Part shown: one piece after another, positions 33,662 to 43,492 of the stretch
How positions within the stretch are numbered: the stretch's first letter is position 1
Layout of the letters: each line of letters opens with the position of its first letter
Source of the DNA: Legionella rubrilucens
GTDB lineage: Bacteria > Pseudomonadota > Gammaproteobacteria > Legionellales > Legionellaceae
Length of the DNA stretch: 64,000 bases
Direction of reading: 5' to 3'
NCBI RefSeq assembly: GCF_001468125.1
Contig: NZ_LNYT01000007.1
Span: 483,125-547,124, forward strand
Made by a program: the position numbers and the translations under genes
Notes under the pieces: generated by a model
What the model was told of the DNA's origin: nothing
The model's database searches: none
What the model saw: the letters and a program-made list of their open reading frames with translations, nothing else

Positions 33662-34411
33662 ATGAAAATTCTAGTGGCAGTGAAGCGCGTCATAGACCCT
33701 TATGTCAAAATCAGGGTTAAGGCGGATCAGACTGGCGTTGAGACCCAGAATATTAAAATGGCAATGAACCCGTTTGATGAAATTGCAGTTGAAGAAGCCA
33801 TCCGCTTAAAGGAAAAAGGACTGGCTGGCGAGGTGATTGTCGTTTCCATTGGACCGCTAGCCTGTCAGGAAACCTTAAGGCATGCCTTAGCCTTAGGCGC
33901 TGACAGAGCCATTCATGTTCAAAGCGAGACTGCCTATACCAGTCTCGATATCGCCAGGATACTTCAGAAAATCACCGAAAAAGAGGCTCCACAATTAATT
34001 CTGATGGGTAAACAATCGATTGACGGCGACAATAATCAAACCCCGCAAATGCTCGCCGCTTTACTGGCTTGGCCGCAGGCTACCTATGCCTCGGCATTGA
34101 CAATCGAAAGCAATGCTATCCAGGTTACCCGTGAAATTGACGGCGGTCTTGAAACCCTGGCCATGCCCCTGCCGGCGGTGGTCAGCACGGATTTGCGCTT
34201 GAACGAACCGCGCTATGCCAGCCTGCCGAATATCATGAAAGCGAAAAAGAAACCGCTGGAAAGCATGGACGTCAACACACTGGGCCTGTCATTAAAACCT
34301 CATGTTGAAATCATTTCCGTCAAAGCCCCGTCCAGCCGTTCAGGCGGAGTCAAAGTGGAGTCAGTGGCTGAACTGATTAGCAAATTACAACACGAAGCCA
34401 AAGTGCTTTAA
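33662..34411 (+). CDS. etfB: Electron transfer flavoprotein beta subunit
   Basis: 249 residues from ATG 33662 after GAGGAA. The start MKILVAVKRVIDPYVKIRV and NPFDEIAVEEAIRLKE are standard for EtfB, as are MGKQSIDGDNNQTPQMLA and VTREIDGGLETL. It binds AMP and pairs with EtfA to carry electrons from acyl-CoA dehydrogenases to ETF-ubiquinone oxidoreductase. etfA follows after 12 bases. Confidence 0.96.
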   Translation: MKILVAVKRVIDPYVKIRVKADQTGVETQNIKMAMNPFDEIAVEEAIRLKEKGLAGEVIVVSIGPLACQETLRHALALGADRAIHVQSETAYTSLDIARILQKITEKEAPQLILMGKQSIDGDNNQTPQMLAALLAWPQATYASALTIESNAIQVTREIDGGLETLAMPLPAVVSTDLRLNEPRYASLPNIMKAKKKPLESMDVNTLGLSLKPHVEIISVKAPSSRSGGVKVESVAELISKLQHEAKVL

Positions 34412-34423
34412 TAAGGAGAACTC

Positions 34424-35371
34424 ATGAGCACTTTAGTCATAGTCGAACATGACAATCGCACCATGCATCCTGCCACCCGCAATACCTTTGCGGCCGCGAA
34501 GGAGTTGGGGGGCGAAATGACCCTGCTGGTGGCCGGCAAGAATTGCAGAGCAGTGGCTGAACAGGCGGCCAGTTTAAGCGGTGTGCATACCGTCTGGTGG
34601 GTTGACCATGAACAATACCAACAGGCTCTTGCTGAACATTTAACACCGCTCATCGTCAGCAAAGCGCATTCATTCAATGCCATTCTGGCGCCGTCTTCAA
34701 CGTTTGGTAAAAACCTGTTGCCGCGTGTTGCCGCCACATTGGACATGGTTCAAATTTCAGATGTCAGCAAGATAATCAGCCAGGATACCTTTGAACACCC
34801 GGTGTACGCGGGCAATGCGATTGAGACCGTCAAGGTGCTTGATCCCATTAAAATCATGACCATTCGAAGCACGGCCTTTGATCCGGTTTTCTCCGAACAA
34901 AGCCCTTGCTGCATTGAACAGATTGAAGCCGCCCCGGTTGATACGAAGACCCGATTTATTCGTCATGAACTGAGTCAGTCTGAGCGTCCCGATCTTGGAA
35001 GCGCCAAAATTGTGGTGTCGGGCGGACGCGGCTTGCAGAGTGCTGAAAAATTCAAATTGATAGAGGAATTGGCGGATGTGCTGGGCGCAGCCGTGGGTGC
35101 CTCCCGTGCTGCCGTTGATGCCGGTTTTGTTCCCAATGATTACCAGGTGGGTCAAACAGGAAAAGTGGTGGCGCCGGGTCTTTACATTGCTGTTGGTATT
35201 TCAGGCGCGGTACAGCACCTCGCCGGCATGAAAGATTCAAAAGTTATCGTGGCAATTAACAAAGATGAGGATGCTCCCATTTTCCAAATTGCCAATTACG
35301 GTTTAGTGGGTGATTTGTTTGAAATAGTCCCCCAGTTGATCGAACAATTAAAGCAGTATAAGGGGAATTAA
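34424..35371 (+). CDS. etfA: Electron transfer flavoprotein alpha subunit
   Basis: 315 residues after AAGGAG. The C-terminal FAD domain shows [38 protein letters not shown] and the [20 protein letters not shown] signature of EtfA. It holds the FAD of the ETF dimer. It is co-transcribed with etfB, and ald begins three bases downstream of its stop. Confidence 0.97.
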   Translation: MSTLVIVEHDNRTMHPATRNTFAAAKELGGEMTLLVAGKNCRAVAEQAASLSGVHTVWWVDHEQYQQALAEHLTPLIVSKAHSFNAILAPSSTFGKNLLPRVAATLDMVQISDVSKIISQDTFEHPVYAGNAIETVKVLDPIKIMTIRSTAFDPVFSEQSPCCIEQIEAAPVDTKTRFIRHELSQSERPDLGSAKIVVSGGRGLQSAEKFKLIEELADVLGAAVGASRAAVDAGFVPNDYQVGQTGKVVAPGLYIAVGISGAVQHLAGMKDSKVIVAINKDEDAPIFQIANYGLVGDLFEIVPQLIEQLKQYKGN

Positions 35372-35373
35372 GT

Positions 35374-36492
35374 ATGTTGGTTGGTGTTCCAAAGGAAATT
35401 AAACCACAAGAGAACCGCGTTGGCCTTGTGCCGGGAAGCGTGAAGGAAATTATTCGCGCTGGCGGCTCGGTTCTGGTTGAAAAAGGTGCTGGGAACGGTA
35501 TTGGTATCAAGGATGAACATTACGTTGCCGCCGGTGCGCAACTCGTGGATACCGCCGATGAAGTGTTTGAACGGGCGGAATTGATTGTAAAAGTCAAGGA
35601 GCCGCAGCCGATTGAGTGTCATCGTCTGCGTGAAGGGCAAACGTTGTTCACGTATTTGCATTTGGCTCCCGATCCACAACAGACCCGTCTTCTCAAAGAA
35701 TCCGGGGTTACCGCCATTGCCTATGAAACCGTAACACAGAATGACGGCGGTTTGCCGCTGCTGACCCCCATGTCGCAAGTCGCTGGCCGAATGTCTATCC
35801 AGGCCGGTGCACACTGTCTGGAGATGGCGCAGGGCGGCAGCGGCGTATTGCTTGGTGGAGTGCCTGGGGTGGCACCCGCCAATGTTGTGGTGATCGGCGG
35901 CGGTGTCGTCGGTACTAACGCGGCGCGGATGGCCATGGGCATGGAAGCGCGTGTAACCGTACTGGATAAGTCGCTGACACGATTAAGGGAACTTGATTTT
36001 CAATTCGGCGCTAAATTAAATACCATTTATGCGACGGTCGGGGCGTTGGAAGAATACGTGACAGCGGCGGATCTGGTGATCGGTGCCGTGCTGGTTCCCG
36101 GTGCGGCGGCTCCAAAGCTTGTCACTCGCACCATGCTGAAAGCCATGCGTCCGGGTTCGGTGGTGGTCGATGTGGCAATTGATCAGGGGGGGTGTTTTGA
36201 AACCAGCCGTCCGACCACCCATCAGGAACCGACCTATGTCGTGGATGACATCGTGCACTACTGTGTAGCTAACATGCCCGGTGCGGTGCCGAGAACCTCC
36301 ACCTTTGCCTTAAACAATGCGACGCTGCCCTTTGTTTTAAGTCTGGTCACCAAAGGCGTCAAGCTGGCGTTGTTGAGCGATGGGCATTTGCTCAATGGCC
36401 TGAATGTCCATAAAGGCATGATCACGTATGAAGCCGTGGCTCGTGATTTGGATTATGAATACGTGACAGCGACGGATGCTTTGGCGGTTTAA
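35374..36492 (+). CDS. ald: Alanine dehydrogenase
   Basis: 372 residues starting [18 protein letters not shown], the typical N-terminus with the substrate-binding Arg. The catalytic Lys lies in [13 protein letters not shown], His in FTYLHLAPD, and the NAD motif is [17 protein letters not shown]. It interconverts L-alanine and pyruvate with NAD and fits the amino-acid-based metabolism of Legionella. AGGGGAA precedes the ATG, within the etfA 3' end. Confidence 0.96.
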   Translation: MLVGVPKEIKPQENRVGLVPGSVKEIIRAGGSVLVEKGAGNGIGIKDEHYVAAGAQLVDTADEVFERAELIVKVKEPQPIECHRLREGQTLFTYLHLAPDPQQTRLLKESGVTAIAYETVTQNDGGLPLLTPMSQVAGRMSIQAGAHCLEMAQGGSGVLLGGVPGVAPANVVVIGGGVVGTNAARMAMGMEARVTVLDKSLTRLRELDFQFGAKLNTIYATVGALEEYVTAADLVIGAVLVPGAAAPKLVTRTMLKAMRPGSVVVDVAIDQGGCFETSRPTTHQEPTYVVDDIVHYCVANMPGAVPRTSTFALNNATLPFVLSLVTKGVKLALLSDGHLLNGLNVHKGMITYEAVARDLDYEYVTATDALAV

Positions 36493-36501
36493 CCTTAAAT
36501 T

Positions 36502-36529
36502 CCTCCCTGTGCCATTAGCCGCAGGGAGG
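36502..36529. terminator. Hairpin between ald and convergent unknown gene
   Basis: CCTCCCTG and CAGGGAGG pair over 8 bp around a 12-base loop, between the ald stop and the stop of the minus-strand gene at 36542. No U-run. Confidence 0.5.
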
Positions 36530-36541
36530 CAATCAACCCAT

Positions 36542-37573
36542 TCAAATTCGGAATGATCCGAAGGTTTCATCCGGCAGTTCCGGAGTAATTGTTTCTTCTA
36601 ACGTTGCACCGGCTTCACTTCCTGAGGTTATCGTTTTTACAATCTCTGCCTGTCTTTTTTTAGCATGGTCAAGTTCTTGTCTTTTATCCCTGTATAGCTG
36701 ATTGAGACCCGAAACATCTCTGCTCACGACCGCTATTTTTTTGGAATTTTCTGTTGTATCAACATAGACTTTCTGGATATCGCCCTGGAGTTTACAAGCG
36801 CTATCCTGAATAGGTTCGGATGTAAAAAAGTTGAAAGCCCACAGAACCAATCGCTGAAAGCGGTTCGCTTGTTGGTGGGCGGCCTGAAAGCCCCATCTGT
36901 AAACCCATGTATTGGATTTTTCTAGATTTTGACGTTGCGTTTTGAGTTCGTCCTGTGCTCTTCTTAGATCGATTAATTCACTATTCTTCGTTTCAAATTG
37001 TTCTGTGAGTATTGTGCATGCCCTTGTTAAATAGCCTACTCGATAATTAGAATGGACTAAGGCGGCGCTGAGGTGGCTTTTTTTAATCTCTGCCATGAGC
37101 CTGAGGAAATCGCCCATCTCACCCCGTGCGGGCGCCTGAGCAATAAATGGTTCTATATCGCCTTCCAGGCCGGTTGTCTGGATATAGGCGTCCAGGTTCT
37201 TAACCTCGTCTTCCACAACCTGAAAGTAGTCCTCATACTCCCGATCCTGCTTGTCTATGGAATAGACCTGCATACTGATCAATCGTTTTTCCATGGAGGT
37301 GTAATCCGATTCTAATCCTTCCCATTTTTCTAAATCGACCTTGCTCTCAACCGGCGGCATTTTTCTGCAGTGTAAATCAATCAAAAGCAGCCTGACAATT
37401 TGATGTTCCCTCTGTTTTGTCTCATCATAACTGGTATCGTTTAATGTTTCTGCATTCTGTGAGGCTAAAACTTCTTTAATGGCCTTTCTTACCTCTTCCG
37501 GCGTTGCGTTTTCGTAGTCTCGATTGAATTGCTGTTTTTTAGCTAAAAAATAATGGTATAAGTCATTAAACAT
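36542..37573 (-). CDS. Hypothetical helical/coiled-coil protein, effector candidate
   Basis: 343 residues of unknown function. It is mostly helical, with a heptad-like stretch at about 195-225 (QFETKNSELIDLRRAQDELK) and another at about 285-315. No signal peptide; a Trp/Phe-rich segment (about 240-250, RLVLWAFNFF) may touch membranes. The C-terminus contains EETITPELPDETFGSFRI, acidic then hydrophobic, similar to known Dot/Icm signals. It lies between ald and mrcA as a single gene. The effector assignment is inference. Confidence 0.6.
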   Translation of the reverse strand: MFNDLYHYFLAKKQQFNRDYENATPEEVRKAIKEVLASQNAETLNDTSYDETKQREHQIVRLLLIDLHCRKMPPVESKVDLEKWEGLESDYTSMEKRLISMQVYSIDKQDREYEDYFQVVEDEVKNLDAYIQTTGLEGDIEPFIAQAPARGEMGDFLRLMAEIKKSHLSAALVHSNYRVGYLTRACTILTEQFETKNSELIDLRRAQDELKTQRQNLEKSNTWVYRWGFQAAHQQANRFQRLVLWAFNFFTSEPIQDSACKLQGDIQKVYVDTTENSKKIAVVSRDVSGLNQLYRDKRQELDHAKKRQAEIVKTITSGSEAGATLEETITPELPDETFGSFRI

Positions 37574-37669
37574 GGGTATCGTTGGTTTTTCAGTTCTTAA
37601 GTAGTTTAGCTTAGAATGATTAAGAGAATATTAATGGCTACTTTGGCAGTAAAGGCGTTTGGCAGTAAA

Positions 37670-37700
37670 GCCACCCTCTCCCGCAGCGGGAGAAGGCGGC
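37670..37700. repeat. REP-like palindrome after mrcA
   Basis: TCTCCCGC and GCGGGAGA pair around a single A, extended by outer GCC/GGC. It lies just past the mrcA stop side and before the coding end of the gene at 36542-37573 (its upstream side). The core matches the palindromes at 16154 and 40167. Confidence 0.55.
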
Positions 37701-37704
37701 AGCG

Positions 37705-40080
37705 TTAAAACAAATCGCCCTGATCCTGTTGATTACCCTGCGTCGCGGGAGAGGAGTATTCCTGAGTTCCCGGGGCATCATCAGCAGGAATGTCTTCTTC
37801 TCGGAAATATTCAGTAATGGCGTTGTCCTGATTGCTGCGTGCCAGAAGGCCGGTAACGGGATCAATGCGTACTGCGACGACATTGTCCGGTTTGGTAAAT
37901 TCGTGTTCCGGCTGTTTGTGCAAAGCCACTTTCATGAAATCAATCCACATGGGCAAGGCCAGATTGGCCGCATATTCGTGCAGGGAACGGGGATTGTCGT
38001 AACCTACCCAGGTGACGACCACTAAATCCGGATTAAATCCGGCAAACCAGGCATCAACCTGATCGTTGGTCGTTCCTGTCTTGCCCGCAATGTCCTGACG
38101 GTTAAGAACGCGTGCAGCGTGGGCAGTGCCGTGCTGAACAACGTCTTTCATGGCCGTCGTCATTAAGAAGGCGACGTCGGCAGGAATGACGCGTGGTGCC
38201 CGGGAGGAGGCATCAACCTGTTTAGGGTCACAGGCTTCGCAGGCGATGGCCGGCTTCTGCTGCAATAACACTTTGCCGTCATTGTCGGTAATGTGATCGA
38301 TGATGTAAGGTTCAATTTTATAACCGCCATTGGCAAAGACCGCATAGGCAGCAGTTAAATCAATGGGGCTTACGGTTAGGGTGCCCAGCGCCAGCGACAG
38401 AGCACGCGGCAGGTTTTCTTTATGGAAGCCAAAATGAGTCGCGAAATCAATGGCATAATCCAAACCTAAATCATCGAGCACGCGAATGGACACCAGGTTG
38501 CGCGAGCGAACCAGGGCTTCCTTGAGGCGGGTGGGGCCGCCAAAGGTCTGGTTATCGTTATGCGGACGCCACATGGTGGGTTGGCTGGGATCATCGACGA
38601 CGATGGGGGCATCATTAACCAGGGTGGCCAAGGTGTACCCTTTATTCAATGCGGCGGCATAAATGAAGGGTTTAAAGCTTGAGCCCGGTTGACGGCTGGA
38701 TTGGGTGGCGCGATTGAATTTGCTCTTTTCAAAATTAAATCCGCCGACTAAGGCTTCCAACGCACCGTTTTTAGGATTCATGGCCACTAAAGCCGCCTCT
38801 GCTTCCGGGATCTGGGTTAAAGACCATTGGTTGTCCTTGTTTCGGACATAGACGACATCGCCGACATGGACTACCTGACTGGCATTAGCGGGCGCTTTAC
38901 CAACCCACCCTTTACGCAAGGCAGGCCTTGCCCAGGAGAGACCCTCCCAGGGAATGGTCAATTCCTGTCCCTGACGGGAAATGGCCTGCGCCTGTCGGTT
39001 GGCCACAGCGACGATGAGTGCCGGCTCAAGGTGGTTTACGGTGGGGTATTTGCTGAGAAGTTTGCGCAGTTCATCGGACGATTTCCCCTGAATGTTGTCA
39101 AAATGAGTAACCGGGCCGCGGTAGCCGTGACGGTGATCGTAAGCTATCAGATGATTTTCGATGACCTCATTGGCTGTCAGCTGCAGGGGGCCTTTGATGG
39201 TGGTATAGACTTTGTACCCTTTGGTATAGGCTTTTTCTCCAAAGTGCTCATAAAGCGATTGACGTATCATTTCCGCCACATAAGGCGCTTTCACCTGGAT
39301 ATTGGTGCCGTGATAGCGTGCGGTGACTGGCTGTTTAACTGCCTCGTCGTATTGGGCTTTGGTGATGTATTTTTCTTCCAGAAGCCGTTCCAGCACATGG
39401 TCGCGGCGCTTTTTGGCGGCCACGGGATTGACAATGGGGTTTTGGGTGGACGGCGCCTGCGGTAATCCGGCAATCATGGCCAGTTCTGCGAGGTTCAATT
39501 CTTTTAAGGGTTTGCCATAATAGATAATCGCGGCAGCGCCTACGCCATAAGCGCGGTTGCCAAGGTAAATTTTATTCAGATACAACTCGAGAATTTTTTC
39601 TTTGCTCAGTTCGCGATCAATTTTAATGGCGAGCAGGATTTCATTGAATTTGCGCAGAAAGGTTTTTTTACGGCTTAAAAGGAAGTTACGCGCCACCTGC
39701 ATGGTGATGGTACTGCCGCCCTGGGATTTGGTACCGGTCTTAATCATGCGCAGCGTCGCACGGCCCAAGCCAAAAATATCAACGCCCGGGTGTTCGAAGA
39801 AGCGTTGATCTTCCGTGGCGAGCAGGGCATACACCAGGGTTTTGGGAATCTCGTCATAGGTTAAGGGAATGCGTCTTTTTTCACCGTATTCTTGAATTAA
39901 CAAGCCTTCCTGCGTATAAATACGCAAAGGCACCTGCAATTGCACGGTTTTTAAAAAATCAATATCGGGCAACTGGCTTTCAAGATAGATATAAAGAAAG
40001 CTGACGCCAATAACCAATAAAAAGAAAAGGCTGCATAATGCCCAAAGGCCTTTACGCCAAAAATAGGCTGGCTTTTTCAT
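37705..40080 (-). CDS. mrcA: Penicillin-binding protein 1A
   Basis: 791 residues, class A PBP. One N-terminal membrane helix (about 11-32), glycosyltransferase domain with Glu90 in ATEDQRFFEHPG and QGGSTITMQVARNFLL, an OB-like insert, and a transpeptidase domain with Ser467-SFK, SRN and GKTGTTNDQVDAW. It polymerises and crosslinks murein. In most Gammaproteobacteria mrcA is immediately divergent from pilMNOPQ; here an extra coiled-coil gene lies between them. Confidence 0.97.
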   Translation of the reverse strand: MKKPAYFWRKGLWALCSLFFLLVIGVSFLYIYLESQLPDIDFLKTVQLQVPLRIYTQEGLLIQEYGEKRRIPLTYDEIPKTLVYALLATEDQRFFEHPGVDIFGLGRATLRMIKTGTKSQGGSTITMQVARNFLLSRKKTFLRKFNEILLAIKIDRELSKEKILELYLNKIYLGNRAYGVGAAAIIYYGKPLKELNLAELAMIAGLPQAPSTQNPIVNPVAAKKRRDHVLERLLEEKYITKAQYDEAVKQPVTARYHGTNIQVKAPYVAEMIRQSLYEHFGEKAYTKGYKVYTTIKGPLQLTANEVIENHLIAYDHRHGYRGPVTHFDNIQGKSSDELRKLLSKYPTVNHLEPALIVAVANRQAQAISRQGQELTIPWEGLSWARPALRKGWVGKAPANASQVVHVGDVVYVRNKDNQWSLTQIPEAEAALVAMNPKNGALEALVGGFNFEKSKFNRATQSSRQPGSSFKPFIYAAALNKGYTLATLVNDAPIVVDDPSQPTMWRPHNDNQTFGGPTRLKEALVRSRNLVSIRVLDDLGLDYAIDFATHFGFHKENLPRALSLALGTLTVSPIDLTAAYAVFANGGYKIEPYIIDHITDNDGKVLLQQKPAIACEACDPKQVDASSRAPRVIPADVAFLMTTAMKDVVQHGTAHAARVLNRQDIAGKTGTTNDQVDAWFAGFNPDLVVVTWVGYDNPRSLHEYAANLALPMWIDFMKVALHKQPEHEFTKPDNVVAVRIDPVTGLLARSNQDNAITEYFREEDIPADDAPGTQEYSSPATQGNQQDQGDLF

Positions 40081-40166
40081 ACTGACTGCGATTCATCTTT
40101 AAAAGTAACAATGCAGCGATTATACCGCTATTTTGCAGAATATTGCGAATTTTAACCGGCAGGGCA

Positions 40167-40194
40167 GCCTCTCCCAGGTCAAAGAGGGAGAGGC
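40167..40194. repeat. REP-like palindrome between mrcA and coiled-coil gene
   Basis: GCCTCTCCC and GGGAGAGGC form a perfect 9-bp stem with a 10-base loop, 13 bases past the stop of the gene at 40208-41425. It shares the CTCTCCC core with the elements at 16154 and 37670. No U-run. Confidence 0.55.
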
Positions 40195-40207
40195 CAGGGG
40201 AAACGCA

Positions 40208-41425
40208 TTATTCACTCAGGGGATTTAACGAAGGCGACGCGCCTTTGCTTTGTTCCGAGGGAATACCGGGAGATGATGAGGGGTATTTCCCGAAAAGCAA
40301 CCCGCCATAGCGGAATTGCTGTGGCTGGCGCAGCATCAGGTCAACCATTGGATTCTTGGGACTTAAATACCGCGCTGTGCTGTTTTCTTCGCGTAATTTT
40401 GAGACTTCCGCTTCCAGTAATTGTTTGGCTTCTGTTTCTCGTTTCAGCAATTCTTTGAGCGACGCAATTTCAGTGGTGAGCGATCCCGTGCTTTCTTCAC
40501 TTTTTGAAGCAAGCGCCATTTTTAATTTGTCTAACTCCTTCTCCGCACTGACCTGCTGTTCGTCCGATGTCTGTTTAACAAGCAGGTGTTGTTCTTCCAA
40601 CAGGGAGTAGGCGGCTCTGGATTCGCTTAAGGCCAGTTCAAGCGTTTGAATCTTAAGCTTTAATTCTTCTTCTTTTTGCTGACTGGTTGCCTCCTGCTGC
40701 TCCAGTTTTTTCTCAAGGCTTTGATGGTTTTTCACAAGTAGATCGTATCTGGCGGCTGCAGACTCTTCTGTCTGTTTGTTTAAAGACATAAGCTCTTCAC
40801 ATTGTTTTTTCAGACGTTCATTTTCCTTTTTCAGTTCCGCGTGTTTCTTGAGAGGATTCTGATGCTGGTTGATGAATATTGTAATCATCGACTCGATTTC
40901 GCTTAATGTGGTTTTGTCCTGCATGGGGGAGGGAAACAAGGGAAACTGGAATTTGGATTTTGGCGAGGAGAACAGAAGGTCGTTCAGTACCGTACCACTG
41001 ACTGCATAGTTGTAACGGCCCATCACGCCACGTATACAGCCTTTCATTTCCCAGGTGTCGTTGCCATAGAGAATGGAGAGTTTTTTCCCCTGATCCGTTT
41101 TCAGCAGCAAACCGCAATCGGCCACGAACGACTTCAAGGTGTTTTTGACCAGGAGCTCTTCTTCCGGGGATAAAGGCGTTCCTTTTTCAACCAGCGGTCG
41201 GATGTCATTGACAACCTGCCGGGCATATTGTAGCAGGGACAGTCTATCGTGATAGCCTTTCGATGTGGCCTTTTGAATGATTTTATCCAGCTCACTCATG
41301 AATTCATCGTGAGGTTTGGCGTAAAGCAGCTCGAGTGGAATGTCAATATTCTGTGATTGAGTTTCCTCATAATAATTAATGATGATTTGAGCCACGGTGT
41401 TGATTAATTCTTGTAAACGAGACAT
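40208..41425 (-). CDS. Coiled-coil protein in the RavI position, effector candidate
   Basis: 405 residues. An N-terminal helical domain (1-185) is followed by a long coiled coil (about 190-350: KKHAELKKENERLKKQ and on) and a Pro/Ser-rich tail ending GIPSEQSKGASPSLNPLSE. No signal peptide. It separates mrcA from pilM, genes that are adjacent in most relatives. From memory, L. pneumophila has the Dot/Icm substrate RavI at this place; I cannot confirm sequence homology. The function is unknown. Confidence 0.6.
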   Translation of the reverse strand: MSRLQELINTVAQIIINYYEETQSQNIDIPLELLYAKPHDEFMSELDKIIQKATSKGYHDRLSLLQYARQVVNDIRPLVEKGTPLSPEEELLVKNTLKSFVADCGLLLKTDQGKKLSILYGNDTWEMKGCIRGVMGRYNYAVSGTVLNDLLFSSPKSKFQFPLFPSPMQDKTTLSEIESMITIFINQHQNPLKKHAELKKENERLKKQCEELMSLNKQTEESAAARYDLLVKNHQSLEKKLEQQEATSQQKEEELKLKIQTLELALSESRAAYSLLEEQHLLVKQTSDEQQVSAEKELDKLKMALASKSEESTGSLTTEIASLKELLKRETEAKQLLEAEVSKLREENSTARYLSPKNPMVDLMLRQPQQFRYGGLLFGKYPSSSPGIPSEQSKGASPSLNPLSE

Positions 41426-41790
41426 ACGAAACTCCTTTTTGCAGATAATCCGGAAAAAATTGCCGGCGGTCTTTCACTATATTTAATTGCTGGCATGAGG
41501 GCAAGCGTTATACAGATAGATTAATAGAAAAGTTAAATGGTTTTATTATGAAGAATGTTAACTGGTTTGTTTCTTGGTGGTTAACAACGCTGTTCAGCGA
41601 AAGAGGGCATGAATAAGAAAATAATTTAATCAACCTGATGGTTAGATATCACCTGCAAGGTAGAATCTACTGAAAAAAAAGCAAAATATTCCATTTTTTA
41701 AACGCTTACGTTAACATGAAACAAGCGTCATCGGTTTGGATACCAGTATAGGTTTAGATATTAGTACTTCAGCGCAGGGAGAAAGAATAC
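41426..41790. other. Divergent intergenic region before pilM
   Basis: 365 AT-rich bases between the divergent coiled-coil gene and pilM, so both promoters should be here. I see no near-consensus sigma-70 or sigma-54 promoter. A 22-codon open frame (41548-41616, MKNVNWFVSWWLTTLFSERG...) with a Trp-rich hydrophobic centre is present but lacks a good ribosome-binding site. Confidence 0.6.
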
Positions 41791-42855
41791 GTGCTCAAAC
41801 TGTTTAAACCTAAAAGCCGCTCAATCATCGGGATTGATATTACTTCTTCCTCTGTCAAAGTATTGGAAATTTCCAGTGCTGATAATAAATACCGCATCGA
41901 AGGCTATGGGGCTGAGCCTCTACCCGCCAATGCCATTGAAGGCAACACGGTCAAAGACGTTGACGCGGTGGCCATGTGCATCAAACGCGTTTTATCCAAA
42001 GCCCATTTATCCGGCAAACACGCCGTGGTGGCGGTCCCTGATTCAGCCGTTATCAGCAAGGTCGTTCAGATTAATGATGGATTGAACGATGCCGAGATCG
42101 AAGAACTCATCGTCATGGAAGCTGACAAATACATCCCTTATCCCATCGATGAAATCAACATCGATTTTGAAGTACTGGGGCATTCGCCTAAAAATTCCGC
42201 CATGCTCGATGTCCTCATTGTGGCCTCCCGCGCTGAGAATGTCGGCAGCCGTGTCGATGCAGTTAACCGGGCCGGGCTTGAGGCTAAAATTGTCGATGTG
42301 GAGTCGTTTGCAGTGGAGCGCGCCGCGCATCTGCTGGCTAAGGAATTACCGGCCCAGGGACAGGATAAAATTGTTGCCGTCATTGATATTGGCGCTTTAT
42401 ATACTCACCTGTTTGTCCTGCACGGCATGAAAATCATTTTTACCCGTGAGGAAGAGTTCGGCGGCAAGCAATTAATTGATTCCATCGCCGCTCAGTACCA
42501 GGTCAGTTTTGAACAGGCTGCCCTGATGAAAGCCGAGGGTAACCTGCCTGAGAATTATGAAGAAGAAGTGCTTGAGCCCTATGTTGAGATGATTCTGCTG
42601 CAGGTGAAACGCACCCTGCAGTTTTTCTTCTCCACCAGTCACCATGGTTTTGTCGATCACATTATCCTGGCCGGCGGTGTCGCCAGATTGCCTAATCTGG
42701 CGGGCCTCGTGCAGGAAAAAACCGGGATCCCGACCAGTGTGGCTGACCCGCTGCATGAAATGGATTTTGGTAAATACGTTAATCGCGACGAGGTGATAAG
42801 TCAGGCGCCTTCGTTATTAATAGCCTGTGGTCTTGCACTGAGAACAGTAGGGTAA
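41791..42855 (+). CDS. pilM: Type IV pilus actin-like protein PilM
   Basis: 354 residues, starting at GTG 41791 after AGGGAGAAAG. FtsA/actin-like fold: IGIDITSSSVKVLEIS at phosphate 1, VAVIDIGALYTHLFVL at phosphate 2, and DHIILAGGVARLPNLAGL near the adenosine motif. Cytoplasmic PilM binds the N-terminal peptide of PilN and links the ring to the motor ATPases. First gene of pilMNOPQ. Confidence 0.95.
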   Translation: MLKLFKPKSRSIIGIDITSSSVKVLEISSADNKYRIEGYGAEPLPANAIEGNTVKDVDAVAMCIKRVLSKAHLSGKHAVVAVPDSAVISKVVQINDGLNDAEIEELIVMEADKYIPYPIDEINIDFEVLGHSPKNSAMLDVLIVASRAENVGSRVDAVNRAGLEAKIVDVESFAVERAAHLLAKELPAQGQDKIVAVIDIGALYTHLFVLHGMKIIFTREEEFGGKQLIDSIAAQYQVSFEQAALMKAEGNLPENYEEEVLEPYVEMILLQVKRTLQFFFSTSHHGFVDHIILAGGVARLPNLAGLVQEKTGIPTSVADPLHEMDFGKYVNRDEVISQAPSLLIACGLALRTVG

Positions 42856-42859
42856 TGTC

Positions 42860-43492
42860 ATGACAGAAATAAACCTCTTACCCTGGCGGGAAATCAAGCG
42901 CGAACACGAAAAGAAACAATTCACCACCATGCTGCTTGCCGCCCTGATTTTTGCGGCAGGGACCGTTTTTCTCTTTAATTACTACGCAACGAGTCTGGTG
43001 GATGGGGAAACCCAGCGTAATCAGCGTCTTCAGGATGAAATTAATACGCTCAATAAACAGATTGAGGAAATTAAAAAGCTTAAGGAAATCCGGGAAGCCT
43101 TGATTTCACGCATGACCATTGTCCAGAACCTGCAGGCTACCCGCACACTCACCGTTCATCTTTTTGATGAATTGGTTAAGGTGGTGCCGGATGGGGTTTA
43201 TCTAACGCAGGTTCAACGCAGCGAAGACCGGATTACCGTGCTTGGGTATTCCGAATCCAATACCAATGTCTCCATGCTGATGCGCAACATTGAACGCAAT
43301 CCCTGGATTAAAGACCCGGTGCTCACGGAAATTAAAAAAACGACAGTCAATCCTGCGACAGCCGATCCCAATGCTCAGGCGGATATAAAAGCTAATAATA
43401 AAAATGAATTTAAATTGAGTTTCATTTTAAAGCCTGATTTAAAGCAGGAATTGCAGCCCACAACCACGAACGCGGTTAAACCACAACCATGA
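42860..43492 (+). CDS. pilN: Type IV pilus alignment protein PilN
   Basis: 210 residues. The start MTEINLLPWRE contains the INLLPWR peptide that binds PilM. One membrane helix (about 22-41), then a coiled coil and a ferredoxin-like periplasmic domain. It forms heterodimers with PilO. Four bases after pilM; overlaps pilO by four. Confidence 0.95.
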   Translation: MTEINLLPWREIKREHEKKQFTTMLLAALIFAAGTVFLFNYYATSLVDGETQRNQRLQDEINTLNKQIEEIKKLKEIREALISRMTIVQNLQATRTLTVHLFDELVKVVPDGVYLTQVQRSEDRITVLGYSESNTNVSMLMRNIERNPWIKDPVLTEIKKTTVNPATADPNAQADIKANNKNEFKLSFILKPDLKQELQPTTTNAVKPQP

